From assembly GCA_022647615.1 (NCBI GenBank), contig JALCKZ010000001.1, positions 1-64,000 on the forward strand: 64,000 nt of DNA. Reading direction: 5' to 3'. Position 1 is the first letter of the stretch. Each line of letters opens with the position of its first letter. Shown here piece after piece: positions 25,972-35,635 of this stretch. Both the position numbers and the translations under genes were made by a program. The notes under the pieces were generated by a model. That model saw only the letters and a program-made list of their open reading frames with translations. It was not told the origin of the DNA and searched no databases. This stretch comes from Bacteroidales bacterium. GTDB taxonomy: Bacteria; Bacteroidota; Bacteroidia; Bacteroidales; UBA932.

Positions 25972-26853
25972 CTACTTAAACTTGCTCATCAGCTTCTCAA
26001 TCAACGCCTTACTCCGCACAATCCTAAAAAAGACATTCATATCATCAAAATTATCCAGAACCAAACTAGCATCGACATCTATATACTGAGCAAGCGGAGA
26101 TCCTTTCTTTGTGTAAAACAAATATGAATTCCATTGATAATCAGCCGAATTCGCCGTCATGCGTGCAACTACCGGATTATTAACCATATAGATAATTTCA
26201 TTGAGTTGCCAATTAAGCCTCACTTTTTCAGAAAACTCTGGAGGATAAGTAATTAGCCTGCCTTTTGTTTTGTGTTTTTTGAAAAATAGCCAGTATAGCC
26301 AGCAATCAAATAAGAAAACATCTTTTTAATTTTTTCCCCAGCATCCATGTCGTCACCCCTTGCATTGACCACATTTAAACCAGTCTTTTTTTTCTGCAGC
26401 GGCATCCACTCTACTTGCATTGACCACATTCACTCCCATTGCAGCATCAAAGCAAGCCTCTTTACAGCAACGCACGAGAAAATGTGCATGATTTGTCATT
26501 AGCGCAAAACCGTACAGCACAGCATTATACCTGTGCAGCAGCTTGTTGAGAATTTTCAAAAAAATAATGTAATCTTGTTTCTCACGATAGATTGACTGTC
26601 CACCTACACCACGCATTTTTACACTAAAAACACCGTGATCATCAGGCCGTCGTGATTTAGAATAGTGTCCAAAAAATTTACTATAGTCCAGTTCTTCAAG
26701 CAGTTCCGCCTTTTCAGGTATCTCCTGCGAATCACCACTTTTCAGCGCACCACAATTTTTGTGCGCATAGCCATTTTCTAACTTCATACCATTTTCCAGT
26801 CTCCCGCAATTCCCCAGCTTCTTTCCATTTTCTAACTCCTTCATATCTAACAA
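25972..26853 (-). pseudogene. Decayed REP-associated tyrosine transposase (RAYT, HUH/Y1 family)
   Basis: Remnant of a single-strand transposase. The 5' part (26853 to 26353) has VKMRGVGGQSIYREKQDYIIFLKIL and the histidine motif FALMTNHAHFLVRC, which contains the HUH metal site. The 3' part (26223 to 25972) has LNEIIYMVNNPVVARMTANSADYQWNSYLFY, the typical RAYT end. Between them the frame changes at least twice: GQCKG meets a stop while the next frame continues DDMDAGEKIKKMFSYL, and another shift at an A-rich stretch near 26265 is needed to reach KGRLITYPPEF. A partial internal duplication (ATGTGGTCAATGCAAG twice, near 26350-26435) and a Glu/Asn/Gly-rich N-terminus add to the decay. It is not expected to be active. 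Confidence 0.82.
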
Positions 26854-26993
26854 TTTAAATTATTTCTCCCTCGCAGCCATGGTAGTGGCAACACAAATTT
26901 ATAAAAATATTTTTCGCGACAGATTTATTATATGCTTTTTTTCATCACCGCTGCTGGACTGCACATGACCGCACTTTGCATACCCCACTCCAG

Positions 26994-27015
26994 AATGCGC
27001 AGAACAGCACTTTAC
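26994..27015. repeat. 22-bp repeat, right copy flanking the transposase remnant
   Basis: Exact direct copy of 25811-25832. The stretch 26854-27140 around it holds no gene: only this repeat, related fragments (GCACTTTGCAT near 26971) and two variants of the CTGTCG motif (near 26917 and 27077). Confidence 0.75.
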
Positions 27016-27140
27016 GCATGTCTGGCGCGGGTTTCAAAAGCAGCCACAGGAGCATCTGTAAGGCCATTTTTGTAATCACGACAGATTTACACCTTGCAAG
27101 TTTCGGTTTTTATGCAGAATCTAGCGTTGCAAGAAAGAAT

Positions 27141-27177
27141 AAAAAAATCCCGTGGAAAAATTCCACGGGATTTTTTG
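27141..27177 (-). terminator. Intrinsic terminator of the aminotransferase gene
   Basis: AATCCCGTGGAA/TTCCACGGGATT stem with flanking A and T runs, about 75 bases after the aminotransferase stop codon. Confidence 0.8.
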
Positions 27178-27250
27178 CCTTGTTATTTTTCCATGTTTGG
27201 TAAATCCAAATGTGATGGAAAAATTAACCGTTAAGATGGATCAATCGGGA

Positions 27251-28450
27251 TTATTTTGTTCTTCCCGGATAAGCCTTCAAGCCTTCCTCCAGGCACTTGA
27301 TAGCGTGCTGAATGTCCTCTACTTTAAGGACATAGGCTAGACGTACTTGGTTGGTGCCGGTGTTAGGAGTTGCATAGAATCCTGCTGCAGGGGCTACCAT
27401 TGTGGTTTCGCCGTTGTAGTTGAATTCCTCTAGCATCCACTTTGCAAATTTCTCTGCATCGTCAACAGGAAGTGATGCAACTGTGTAGAATGCTCCCATT
27501 GGTTTTGGAGTGAATACTCCGGGGATTTTGTTAAGCATATCTATCATGACGTCACGTCTATGGATGTATTCTGCCTTTACTGCAGCAAAGTACTCTTTTG
27601 GAGTGTCAAGTGCTGCCTCAGCTGCAATCTGCTCAACAACAGGAGAGCACAAGCGGCTCTGTGCAAATTTCAACAAAGCTGCCATGATGTCCTTGTTCTT
27701 TGATACGATGCATCCGATACGTGCGCCGCACATGCTGTATCTCTTTGAAACAGAATCCAATAGAAGGGTATTCTGCTCAATGCCTTTTAACTGCAGGCAA
27801 GAGAAGTGAGGAGTGTCTGAATAGCAGAACTCTCTATATACCTCATCTGAAAGCAGATACAGGTCATGTTTCTTTACGATGCCGGCAAGTTTCTCCAATG
27901 CATCCTGAGTGTAAAGAGTACCGGTTGGGTTGCCAGGGTTGCAAATCAAAATTGCACGTGTCTTTGGAGTAATGTATTTTTCAACATCTTCCATAGGCGG
28001 AACCTTAAAGCCGTCCTCAATTCTTGTAGGAACCGGAACTAGAGTAACTCCGTTCTGAACTGCAAAAGCTCTGTAGTTTGTGTAGAAAGGCTCCATTACA
28101 ACTACCTCATCTCCAGGGTTGCATACAAGTGAAATCGCAAAATTTACAGACTCGCTGCCTGAAGTAGTAACAATGATGTCCTTAAAATCAACGTCAATTC
28201 CAAGATTGTTGTAATACTTAGCCAAGCCTTTTCTGTAGGACTCAACACCCGCTGAATTAGCATAAGCCAAATTATTCAAATGGATGTTTCTGATAGCATC
28301 CATCACACATTTAGGAGAGTCAATATCTGGCTGTCCGATGTTTAGATGGAATACTTTGACGCCTCTTTTTTTAGCGGCATCTGCGTATGGCACCAGCTTT
28401 CTAATTGGGGAAGCAGGAAGATCTATTGCTTTTTTTGATAGTGTTAACAT
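27251..28450 (-). CDS. Class I/II pyridoxal-phosphate aminotransferase
   Basis: Cytoplasmic aminotransferase of 399 residues in the AspC/AlaA-like fold type I group. Motifs: VFHLNIGQPDIDSP near the N-terminus, TTSGSESVNFAISL, CNPGNPTGTLY (about 178-188), YLLSDEVYREF with the PLP-ring Asp, and LLDSVSKRYSMCGARIGC with the Schiff-base Lys. The substrate (aspartate, alanine or aromatic amino acids) cannot be told from the sequence. It appears to be a single-gene unit. Confidence 0.92.
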   Translation of the reverse strand: MLTLSKKAIDLPASPIRKLVPYADAAKKRGVKVFHLNIGQPDIDSPKCVMDAIRNIHLNNLAYANSAGVESYRKGLAKYYNNLGIDVDFKDIIVTTSGSESVNFAISLVCNPGDEVVVMEPFYTNYRAFAVQNGVTLVPVPTRIEDGFKVPPMEDVEKYITPKTRAILICNPGNPTGTLYTQDALEKLAGIVKKHDLYLLSDEVYREFCYSDTPHFSCLQLKGIEQNTLLLDSVSKRYSMCGARIGCIVSKNKDIMAALLKFAQSRLCSPVVEQIAAEAALDTPKEYFAAVKAEYIHRRDVMIDMLNKIPGVFTPKPMGAFYTVASLPVDDAEKFAKWMLEEFNYNGETTMVAPAAGFYATPNTGTNQVRLAYVLKVEDIQHAIKCLEEGLKAYPGRTK

Positions 28451-28586
28451 GATAAAATCTATTTTTAATATTTAATATTTATTTTAACTAAAAGTGTCTC
28501 AAATTTCTAATAATCAATTTTTTATATCCCGACAGATAATGCAATAAGCTTGCCGCTAATTTTATTTCAGCTCAGCGCTTGCCACT

Positions 28587-30089
28587 TTATTTGGCCTCTG
28601 CAAGGGACTGCATGAAGCCCTCAAGGCCTTTCTGCATGTGTCTTGTTGGAGCTGAATAATTGTTTACAAGTATTGCAAATCTAATCAAGCCAGTCTTGCC
28701 TGCGCCCTTTACAAAACCTGCATAACATTTTACGCTAGAAAGACTTCCGCTCTTTGCATGCACACGTGCCGCAACTACAGGGTCAATATCATCAAGCACA
28801 CCCTCCAACGTTCCAACTCCCGGATATGGCAGACTCTCAAAGAATTTCTGGAACACATCCTGCTTCTCCATCATTGCATAATATCTGCAGAAGAAAGCAG
28901 TTGAAACATAATTCTCTCTGGACAAACCGCAGCCGTCAGCGCTTGTAAATCCATTATCATCAACACCATACTGCTTCAGCAATTTATGAATGCAAGGAAG
29001 AGAAGAACGATAGCTTCCAACTCCAGTCATCTTTTTTCCGATGGTCTTTAAAATAGTCTCTGCATAAAAATTATTGCTGATATGATTTGTAACCGTTACA
29101 ATCTTCCATAACTCAGGGGAATACGTCGTTGTAAGAAGTGTTGGGGTTATATCTCCGTCATCCTTTCTGGCCTCCTCAATTGAAATTACGCTGGCAGGAA
29201 CGGAAACTCCGTTAGCAACAAGATAATCATGAAATGCATAGCCGCAAGTCAAATATGAGTATTTATTTGATATTCCGTATTTTACAGTATCCCTGTCTAT
29301 TCCGACGGTTCCCTCAAATGTTCCTACCGGCTCTATGTCAGATGTATAGAATCCGCTTCTGTCTCCGCTCTTTGCAGGACCTGTCGTGACATTATTAATA
29401 ATTTTAACTCCCGGCGTAAATGGGTAACCCATTACTACTCTGGCAGGTGCGCCAACCGTCTTGCCTGGGATTATTTTGATTTGCTGCACGTCTTCACCAA
29501 ATGCAAGGCCGCAAGGTGCGCTGCCATAATCAGTTCCAAGATCATCCCAGCACCATGAACCTGGCATCTGCTCTCTCTCAAAGAAGCTGTCGTCTCCAAC
29601 AATGCTTCCCTCTATCTTATTGATACCGGCCTCTTTAATGGCCTTTGTCCAAACTCCGAATACAGAATCAATTTTGTAAGCTACAGGGTCTGAGGAACCT
29701 AGCGTAGGATCGCCGCCTCCGATAATGTAAAGATTGCCGTGAAGCACGCCGCCTTTGATTGAGCCGCTGTAAGCTATTTTTGTTTCAAACTTGTAATTTT
29801 CACCAAGATACAAAAGTCCAAGTCCTGTAGTAACAGTCTTCATGGTTGAAGCCGTAAGCAAAGGAAGATTTTCATTCCACTTTGCCAGAACTTTGCCATT
29901 TTGATCAACTGCCATTACTCCGGCAACTGCATTTTGCCAGGTGGCATCCTTTTTAAGAACTTCATTAACATATCTTTGCGGGGAGTACCCGTGACCGGAA
30001 GGGTAGGCGTCATCTTTTTGTGCAACAGCTGACACCGCTGAGAACGAGATGGTTACGATGGCCAAAAGGGCCGCTAAAAGTTTTTTCAT
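28587..30089 (-). CDS. dacB: D-alanyl-D-alanine carboxypeptidase/endopeptidase (PBP4, family S13)
   Basis: Periplasmic penicillin-binding protein that trims peptidoglycan cross-links. A signal peptide (MKKLLAALLAIVTISFSAVSAVAQ) is followed by the S13 domain. Active-site motifs are LLTASTMKTVTTG (SxxK), SADGCGLSRENYVS (SxN) and VHAKSGSLSSVKCYAG (KSG in place of KTG, common in PBP4). I set the start at 30089 rather than the longer 30185 because the signal peptide begins there and a -7 box lies at 30113-30120. The mature length of about 480 residues is typical. Confidence 0.93.
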   Translation of the reverse strand: MKKLLAALLAIVTISFSAVSAVAQKDDAYPSGHGYSPQRYVNEVLKKDATWQNAVAGVMAVDQNGKVLAKWNENLPLLTASTMKTVTTGLGLLYLGENYKFETKIAYSGSIKGGVLHGNLYIIGGGDPTLGSSDPVAYKIDSVFGVWTKAIKEAGINKIEGSIVGDDSFFEREQMPGSWCWDDLGTDYGSAPCGLAFGEDVQQIKIIPGKTVGAPARVVMGYPFTPGVKIINNVTTGPAKSGDRSGFYTSDIEPVGTFEGTVGIDRDTVKYGISNKYSYLTCGYAFHDYLVANGVSVPASVISIEEARKDDGDITPTLLTTTYSPELWKIVTVTNHISNNFYAETILKTIGKKMTGVGSYRSSLPCIHKLLKQYGVDDNGFTSADGCGLSRENYVSTAFFCRYYAMMEKQDVFQKFFESLPYPGVGTLEGVLDDIDPVVAARVHAKSGSLSSVKCYAGFVKGAGKTGLIRFAILVNNYSAPTRHMQKGLEGFMQSLAEAK

Positions 30090-30112
30090 GTCCAAATAGA
30101 TAATAGTGCTAG

Positions 30113-30120
30113 CAAAGGTA
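30113..30120 (-). promoter_or_regulatory. -7 box TACCTTTG of dacB
   Basis: TAnnTTTG match on the minus strand, 24 bases before the ATG at 30089. It would exclude the longer reading frame start at 30185. Confidence 0.5.
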
Positions 30121-30227
30121 ATGAATTTGTTACAAAAGGCAATTAATTCCAGCAAGGCAACCAATTGCTGGTGCCGCAACTGCAAAACCGGTATTTAACT
30201 TATGAAAAATCCTAGCCTGGCTACAGT

Positions 30228-31214
30228 TTAGCTTATGAAAAAGCCTAGCCTGGCCACTATGAAGGAGCAGAGAAGAATTATGATTTCTATCCTGACAGAT
30301 TGCTCTTTGTAGCCGGATGTAAAGAAGTTGGATAGTATGACGGCGAGCATTGGTGCTATTAGAATCCCGACAGGTATGTTACCGGCACCAGAGTATAGAA
30401 AATAAACAGCTGCGGATAAGACGGCGGAGAGGATTGCCAGACGCAGCCCGTTTGCCTCAGCTATGTTGTTGTGTCCCTGCTCAATAAGTGTCCTGATGAT
30501 TGCGTGCAGAGATACTATCATTATGCAGAGAATCATGAACAAATCTGCAAGATGCTTGGAGAAAAATTCAAAATTCACTGCGGTCAGCTGCTCTGCAAAT
30601 TGTGAGCAAAAGACCCCAACATCATTGAATTCCAAGTATCTAAATGAAAGCACATAAATTATCGGGACCAGCGTCCCGCCTATTGACTTAAGAAATATTC
30701 TTAATGAGTCTGAACCTACAATAAGCGTAATTATCATCACCACCGGAATTGTCAGAATCAGAGGAGCAAAGAACATTGATGCAAGAGATATCAGGAAGAA
30801 TGCCAAAAATATCTGCGCTGTTAGCAAACAGTATAGAGACCATACAATGCAAATTGCGGCGGGATAAATTGAGGTAAAATAGACGGCCATGGGGTCGCAG
30901 AAAATGAGCGTGGCTGCAACCGCAACTGTGGTGAAAGACTTTGATATGCTGGAGAATAGCTTATCATTAAGAATGTAGAGCGATAATAGAAGAAGCACAG
31001 CCGACGCAATTCCGTAGATGATGCTTTTCATTCCGGCGGTCATGACAATATCCATATCCCAGAATCCGGAAAAAAGCGGAATCCACTCCCCCGCCCTCTC
31101 ATAATTAGTAGGGATAAAAAAACACGTGACAACCTGAAACAGCACTACTGCCGGTAAAGCTATCTTTATCAGCGCATTGCTGCCATTGTTATCTGAATAT
31201 CCTTGCGAGTACAT
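30228..31214 (-). CDS. Polytopic membrane protein of unknown function
   Basis: 328 residues with about nine or ten predicted membrane helices (for example ALIKIALPAVVLFQVVTCFF, IIYGIASAVLLLLSLYIL, LTIPVVMIITLIVG, GILIAPMLAVILSNFF). It resembles the DUF6427-type proteins of Bacteroidetes in layout, but I cannot place it firmly. The start codon adjoins the purD stop codon with no spacer, so it is translated from the purD transcript. No catalytic motif is visible. Confidence 0.7.
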   Translation of the reverse strand: MYSQGYSDNNGSNALIKIALPAVVLFQVVTCFFIPTNYERAGEWIPLFSGFWDMDIVMTAGMKSIIYGIASAVLLLLSLYILNDKLFSSISKSFTTVAVAATLIFCDPMAVYFTSIYPAAICIVWSLYCLLTAQIFLAFFLISLASMFFAPLILTIPVVMIITLIVGSDSLRIFLKSIGGTLVPIIYVLSFRYLEFNDVGVFCSQFAEQLTAVNFEFFSKHLADLFMILCIMIVSLHAIIRTLIEQGHNNIAEANGLRLAILSAVLSAAVYFLYSGAGNIPVGILIAPMLAVILSNFFTSGYKEQSVRIEIIILLCSFIVARLGFFIS

Positions 31215-32675
31215 TTATTTTTTTTCCCGACAGAATTTTATGATGTCTTCTCCAATGTCCCTGCGGAAATATTTTCCGTCATATTTAATATTCTCTATCT
31301 CTTTGTAAACGATTGTGCGCCCTGCATTTATTGCAGCAATTGCACTGTCCTTTTCAGATGCGCCAGCTGTGTTTGAGCAGCAGCAGCTGTTTGGTTTGCC
31401 TGTACAATTATCTTCTGCCGAGGTATTTGCAGTAATCGCCAGCACGCGGCCGCCGTTTGTTGCAATGCAGCCATGCCCGCCATTTGTTGCATGCCCGCCA
31501 TTTGTTGCATTGCCGCCATTTGCCGCGCACTCAGCTCCCTGAATCTCCTTTGTACCTGAATGGAAGATTTTTACGGGGCCGCTGAAGGTATTATTGTAGA
31601 ACAAATCATCACCGTCCATCGGAATCCCCTTTTTATACTCCTGAGGATAACCTTTTGATACGCAGACTACTGTAAGCGCTCTCTTTGGAGAGATTTCTAT
31701 CTTCTCACCTGCAAGTTTTCCCTTTGCACAAGCAATCAGATGGTGCAGCAGGTCAGAATCTATTCTTGTCATAACAGCCTCAGTCTCAGGGTCTCCCATT
31801 CTCACATTGTATTCAATTACGTAAGGGTCTCCGCCGCAGTTAATCAGGCCTATAAAGATAAATCCCTTGTAATCAATCTTTTCCTCTTGTATTCCTTTTA
31901 TTGTAGGCTTAATGATTCTCTCCTCAACTTTTTTCATAAACTCCGGAGTCACAAAAGGAACAGGTGAAACCGCCCCCATGCCGCCTGTGTTAAGTCCTGT
32001 ATCTCCCTCTCCAATCCTCTTATAATCTTTGGCTTCCGGCAGAATAAGATAATCTTTGCCATCCGTCAGGATAAAAACAGAAGCCTCTATCCCCTTCATA
32101 AATTGCTCAATAACAACCGTGTTGCCGGCAGCGCCAAATTTTCCCCCCATCATATTGCGCAGCTCCTCTTTGGCCTGCTTTAAATCATCCAGGATTAAAA
32201 CACCTTTGCCCGCTGCAAGTCCATCAGCCTTAAGGACATACGGAGCCTTAAGAGATTCCAGAAACTTATCCGCCTCCTGCAATGTTGCAGAACTGAAACT
32301 CTTAAATGCAGCCGTTGGAATATTATGTCTGGTCATAAACTCTTTTGCAAACTCCTTGCTTCCTTCCAGCCTTGCCCCGGATGCCGACGGCCCTACAAAC
32401 AGTACGTTCTTTAAAGCGCTGTCAGACACAAACTTGTCTCTTAGTCCCAAAACCAGCGGCTCCTCCGGTCCTACTACCACAATATCAATTTGATTCTTTT
32501 GCACTGCAGCTTTTACGCTCTCAAAATCTTTGGGGCTGCCATCTATGTTTGTTGCAATCTGCGCAGTTCCGGGATTCCCGGGCATGCAGAAAAGTTTTGA
32601 GCAATCCTTGCTTTGCTTTATTTTCCAAGCAATTGCGTGTTCGCGGCCGCCGCCTCCCAGTACAAGTACGTTCAT
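31215..32675 (-). CDS. purD: Phosphoribosylamine-glycine ligase with repeat-derived insertions
   Basis: GAR synthetase of purine biosynthesis, an ATP-grasp ligase. Conserved parts: MNVLVLGGGGREHAIAWKI, VVVGPEEPLVLGL, APYVLKADGLAAGKGVLIL, MGDPETEAVM and the end YDGKYFRRDIGEDI. Near the C-terminus the motif TNGGRV is preceded by tandem copies (NATNGGHATNGGHGCIATNGGRV, about 386-408), a DNA-level duplication of a conserved motif. A second insertion holds ANTSAEDNCTGKPNSCCCSNT (about 415-436), Cys-rich, before SAIAAINAGRTIVYKEIE. The catalytic ATP-grasp core is intact. Length is 486 against the usual 420-430. Confidence 0.92.
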   Translation of the reverse strand: MNVLVLGGGGREHAIAWKIKQSKDCSKLFCMPGNPGTAQIATNIDGSPKDFESVKAAVQKNQIDIVVVGPEEPLVLGLRDKFVSDSALKNVLFVGPSASGARLEGSKEFAKEFMTRHNIPTAAFKSFSSATLQEADKFLESLKAPYVLKADGLAAGKGVLILDDLKQAKEELRNMMGGKFGAAGNTVVIEQFMKGIEASVFILTDGKDYLILPEAKDYKRIGEGDTGLNTGGMGAVSPVPFVTPEFMKKVEERIIKPTIKGIQEEKIDYKGFIFIGLINCGGDPYVIEYNVRMGDPETEAVMTRIDSDLLHHLIACAKGKLAGEKIEISPKRALTVVCVSKGYPQEYKKGIPMDGDDLFYNNTFSGPVKIFHSGTKEIQGAECAANGGNATNGGHATNGGHGCIATNGGRVLAITANTSAEDNCTGKPNSCCCSNTAGASEKDSAIAAINAGRTIVYKEIENIKYDGKYFRRDIGEDIIKFCREKK

Positions 32676-32722
32676 TATGCAGTAATTAAACTATCGTGAT
32701 AAAAATCAATTTTACTATTTGG

Positions 32723-33334
32723 CTACAACTCTATGCGTGCGCTGTGAAGTCCTTTGCGCTTTATCTCCTCCAATACCAGAGGCAGCGCAATCCACAGATT
32801 CTTAGCACATTTCACTGAATCATGGAATACTATGATTACGCCCGGCTCAAGATATTTTACAACATTTCTTGCACAACCTTTTCCGCTTAGACGCTTATTG
32901 TAATCTCTGCTGATAATTGTCCAAAGTATTGCGTTATAGCGCTCTCCAAGGACGCGCGCCTGGTTTGGCCCGATGCGGGCGTAAGGCGGACGGTAAAGAT
33001 TTGAGTGGATTAAATCCCCTGCAATATCAATATCGCGCACATAATCCCCGGTCTTCATGCCCCAGCCTTTTACATGGCTATATGAGTGATTTCCAACAGC
33101 ATGCCCCCTATTCTTAATCTCCTGGAAAAGCTCAGGGAAAAGCTCAACGTTTTTGCCAAGGCAAAAAAAAGTCGCTTTGGCCCCGTATTTGTCCAGCTGG
33201 TCAAGTACCCAAGGCGTCACCTCCGGACGAGGGCCGTCGTCAAAAGTAAGATAGACCTCGTTCCTGTCATTTGGAAGACTCCAAATGAACTTTGGGAACA
33301 TCCTTTTTATGAATTTGGGAGGATTAATTTTCAT
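32723..33334 (-). CDS. Polysaccharide deacetylase family protein
   Basis: Carbohydrate esterase 4 (NodB-like) domain protein of 203 residues. Motifs: YLTFDDGPRPEVTPWVLDQL (motif 1, Asp-Asp), NHSYSHVKGWG (motif 2, HxxxH), YRPPYARIGPNQAR (motif 3) and IIVFHDSVKC (late His-Asp motif). There is no obvious signal peptide, so it may act in the cytoplasm or on intermediates. The substrate (peptidoglycan, a surface glycan or other N-acetyl sugar) is unknown. It is divergent from the DUF4296 gene across a 55-base spacer. Confidence 0.88.
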   Translation of the reverse strand: MKINPPKFIKRMFPKFIWSLPNDRNEVYLTFDDGPRPEVTPWVLDQLDKYGAKATFFCLGKNVELFPELFQEIKNRGHAVGNHSYSHVKGWGMKTGDYVRDIDIAGDLIHSNLYRPPYARIGPNQARVLGERYNAILWTIISRDYNKRLSGKGCARNVVKYLEPGVIIVFHDSVKCAKNLWIALPLVLEEIKRKGLHSARIEL

Positions 33335-33359
33335 TATGGCAAAAATAATAATAAAAACT

Positions 33360-33367
33360 TAACTTTG
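33360..33367 (+). promoter_or_regulatory. -7 box TAACTTTG of the DUF4296 gene
   Basis: TAnnTTTG match on the plus strand, 22 bases before the ATG at 33390. Confidence 0.45.
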
Positions 33368-33389
33368 CCCGATATACTGAGGCTCAGTA

Positions 33390-34292
33390 ATGATTTTGAA
33401 AAAGGTCTGCAAAATATTGAACAGGATGTGGTCTCCGGCGGTTATTCTCTGCGCGGCGGCTCTCTCTTTTTGCATCTCCTGCAAGAGTCATGTTAAGGTT
33501 CTGGATAAGAATAAAATGGCTGAGATTGCAGGACAGCTTTATCTTGCCGACCAGTATGCAAAGCAGAATCCGGAATTTTACAATCAGGCAGATAGCGTGC
33601 TGATGTACAAGCCAATATTTGATAAGTACGGCTGCACTCTTGAGCAGTACAGAAGCTCCCTCAAATATTATATGAGCGACAATAACTCCTATTACAAAAT
33701 TCTTAAGAAGGCGGAGGAAATTCTTCAGGCTCAGTTGAATCAGCTTGGCGGCGCAGATTTGGCCGGCAGCTCCCACTACTCCATAATGGACTCGGTAATC
33801 ATGAGAGGAGGCGCGTATGTTGCTGCTAATCCTAATCTTAGAGCTCAGCGATGGATTATAGCCCAGTATGAAAATTACACCTGCAACATGCTTGATTCTT
33901 TCTGCACGGACATTCCGCAGAACAGCGAGTGGTGGCAGAACAATCTAAAAATCAAAAAGACAAAGAACTTTGTAATGAGCTTGCCAGGTTTTAATTCAGG
34001 CTCGGGCTCTGCTCCGGCAGCTTCTCCTGCAGCTAGTCAAGTATTTGTACCTCAAGAAGATATGATAGACAACGGAAATGCAAATATCCCTGCATCAGAA
34101 GTGAAGAAAGGGAGAGAAATCAAAAATAATTTCATGAACGGAGCCTCATCCAACGGGACCGTTGACAGAACTTTAACCACCGGCAAGAAGCTTCCGGAAA
34201 ATGGAATTCATAAAAAAAAGATGAACAAAAAGCAGCTGGAGCAAATAAAAAGAGAATCTAAGGAGGAGCAAACAGACGGCTGGATTCACTAA
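33390..34292 (+). CDS. DUF4296 lipoprotein
   Basis: Predicted lipoprotein of 300 residues. The signal region PAVILCAAALSFCISC ends in a lipobox-like SFCISC at about residue 31. The DUF4296 domain follows (LDKNKMAEIAGQLYLADQYAKQ, FDKYGCTLEQYRSSLKYYM), a Bacteroidetes-specific domain of unknown function. The C-terminal 100 residues are low complexity and basic, ending KKMNKKQLEQIKRESKEEQ. It leads a plus-strand run with the amidohydrolase, radical SAM and dtd genes. Confidence 0.78.
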   Translation: MILKKVCKILNRMWSPAVILCAAALSFCISCKSHVKVLDKNKMAEIAGQLYLADQYAKQNPEFYNQADSVLMYKPIFDKYGCTLEQYRSSLKYYMSDNNSYYKILKKAEEILQAQLNQLGGADLAGSSHYSIMDSVIMRGGAYVAANPNLRAQRWIIAQYENYTCNMLDSFCTDIPQNSEWWQNNLKIKKTKNFVMSLPGFNSGSGSAPAASPAASQVFVPQEDMIDNGNANIPASEVKKGREIKNNFMNGASSNGTVDRTLTTGKKLPENGIHKKKMNKKQLEQIKRESKEEQTDGWIH

Positions 34293-34328
34293 TTTTCATT
34301 AATCTTTTTTACAAATAATATTCTAATA

Positions 34329-35573
34329 ATGAGAAAGATAGCGGCAGATTTATTATTCACTACAAACACGGAACACAAGAGTTTTGCCCCAATAAAAAAC
34401 GGGTGCATAACTATCGGCGACAAAGGAGAAATTTTAGAAATCAGACAGTTAAGTAATGTTGAAGTAGCAGCTGCCGCAGAGAAAAATCCAAAGGAAGTTG
34501 CTGACGGAGGGATTGAATTTTATAAAGGCATCATTTGTCCAGGTTTTGTTAATGCTCACTGCCACATAGAGTTATCTCATCTTAAGGGAGCTTTTGAAGA
34601 AGCTACGGGAATGAGCGGTTTCATTAATCAGATTAATGCGCTGCGCAATACCGTAGATAAGCAGGGACGTCTTAATGCGATGAAGGCTGAATTTGAAAAC
34701 TTTTATAATCAAGGGATTGCAGGGTGCGCAGATATCAGCAATTGTGATGAAAGTTTTGAGCTGAAGAAAAATTCGCCTGTATATTTTAGGACTTTTGTTG
34801 AGCTGTTTGGCTCAGAACCCAAAGATGCGCAAGATGTTATAAACGGAGGAATCAAACTGCAGGAGGAGGCCCGCGCTATGGGTCTTGACGCAGCGGTTAC
34901 ACCTCATTCTTGCTACACGATTAGTCCTAAGCTTCTGGAAATGGCTGCACAAGAGGGACTTAAAAGCGGATATCTTTCTTATCATTCCCAGGAAAGCCAG
35001 GAGGAAGAGGATATGATTATGAAAGGGACCGGAGCGCTTGAGGAGAACTATAAAGGACGCAATCTCTCTACCCCTCCCGTAACGGGGAAAACTGCTCTGC
35101 ATTATTTTATTGACAGGCTGCTTTCATTTTCAAAGAGTCCGGTGCATGGAAAAATAAACCTTATTCATAACGTTGTAATTAGCCAGAAGGCAATAGATTA
35201 CGCAAGAGAGAAATTGGTTGAGCCGTTCTTTACTATTTGCCCGCTCTCAAACATTTTCATTCACCGCGCGCTTCCTCCGCTTGAACTTATGCGCAGGAAT
35301 GAGCTGACAATTTGCCTTGGAACGGACAGTCTGTCAAGCAATAAGGTATTGTCAATGGTGGAAGAAATCAAGTGCGTGCAAGAGCATTTTCCGGAAATTC
35401 CGCTGGAGGAAATTCTTGGATGGGCATGCATCAACGGAGCAACCGCCATTGGAAAAGAGGAAGAACTTGGAAGCATCGCCGTTGGAAAGAGACCGGGGGT
35501 TGTGCTTATAGATAATATTGATTTTAAGAATTTTAAGCTCACGACGGAGAGCAAATCCACACGTCTTGCTTAA
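34329..35573 (+). CDS. Amidohydrolase-superfamily deaminase/hydrolase (TRZ/ATZ-like)
   Basis: Metal-dependent hydrolase of 414 residues. The metal-binding HxH motif is in GFVNAHCHIELSHLKG, with further ligands in TPHSCYTISP, SYHSQESQEEEDM and CLGTDSLSSNKVLSM. The layout (IAADLLFT at the start, GWACINGATAIG and IAVGKRPGVVLIDNID at the end) fits the cytosine deaminase/chlorohydrolase group. A nucleoside or methylthioadenosine-type substrate is possible but not supported by context. It lies 36 bases after the DUF4296 gene. Confidence 0.85.
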   Translation: MRKIAADLLFTTNTEHKSFAPIKNGCITIGDKGEILEIRQLSNVEVAAAAEKNPKEVADGGIEFYKGIICPGFVNAHCHIELSHLKGAFEEATGMSGFINQINALRNTVDKQGRLNAMKAEFENFYNQGIAGCADISNCDESFELKKNSPVYFRTFVELFGSEPKDAQDVINGGIKLQEEARAMGLDAAVTPHSCYTISPKLLEMAAQEGLKSGYLSYHSQESQEEEDMIMKGTGALEENYKGRNLSTPPVTGKTALHYFIDRLLSFSKSPVHGKINLIHNVVISQKAIDYAREKLVEPFFTICPLSNIFIHRALPPLELMRRNELTICLGTDSLSSNKVLSMVEEIKCVQEHFPEIPLEEILGWACINGATAIGKEEELGSIAVGKRPGVVLIDNIDFKNFKLTTESKSTRLA

Positions 35574-35635
35574 TAAAATTCTCCCATATCAGATTGAACT
35601 TGAATGGATTATATTTATAGTCAATAAGTAATATC

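Noticed and set aside
30090..30185. Longer dacB start at 30185
   Set aside because: The extra 32 residues precede a complete signal peptide and overlap the -7 box.
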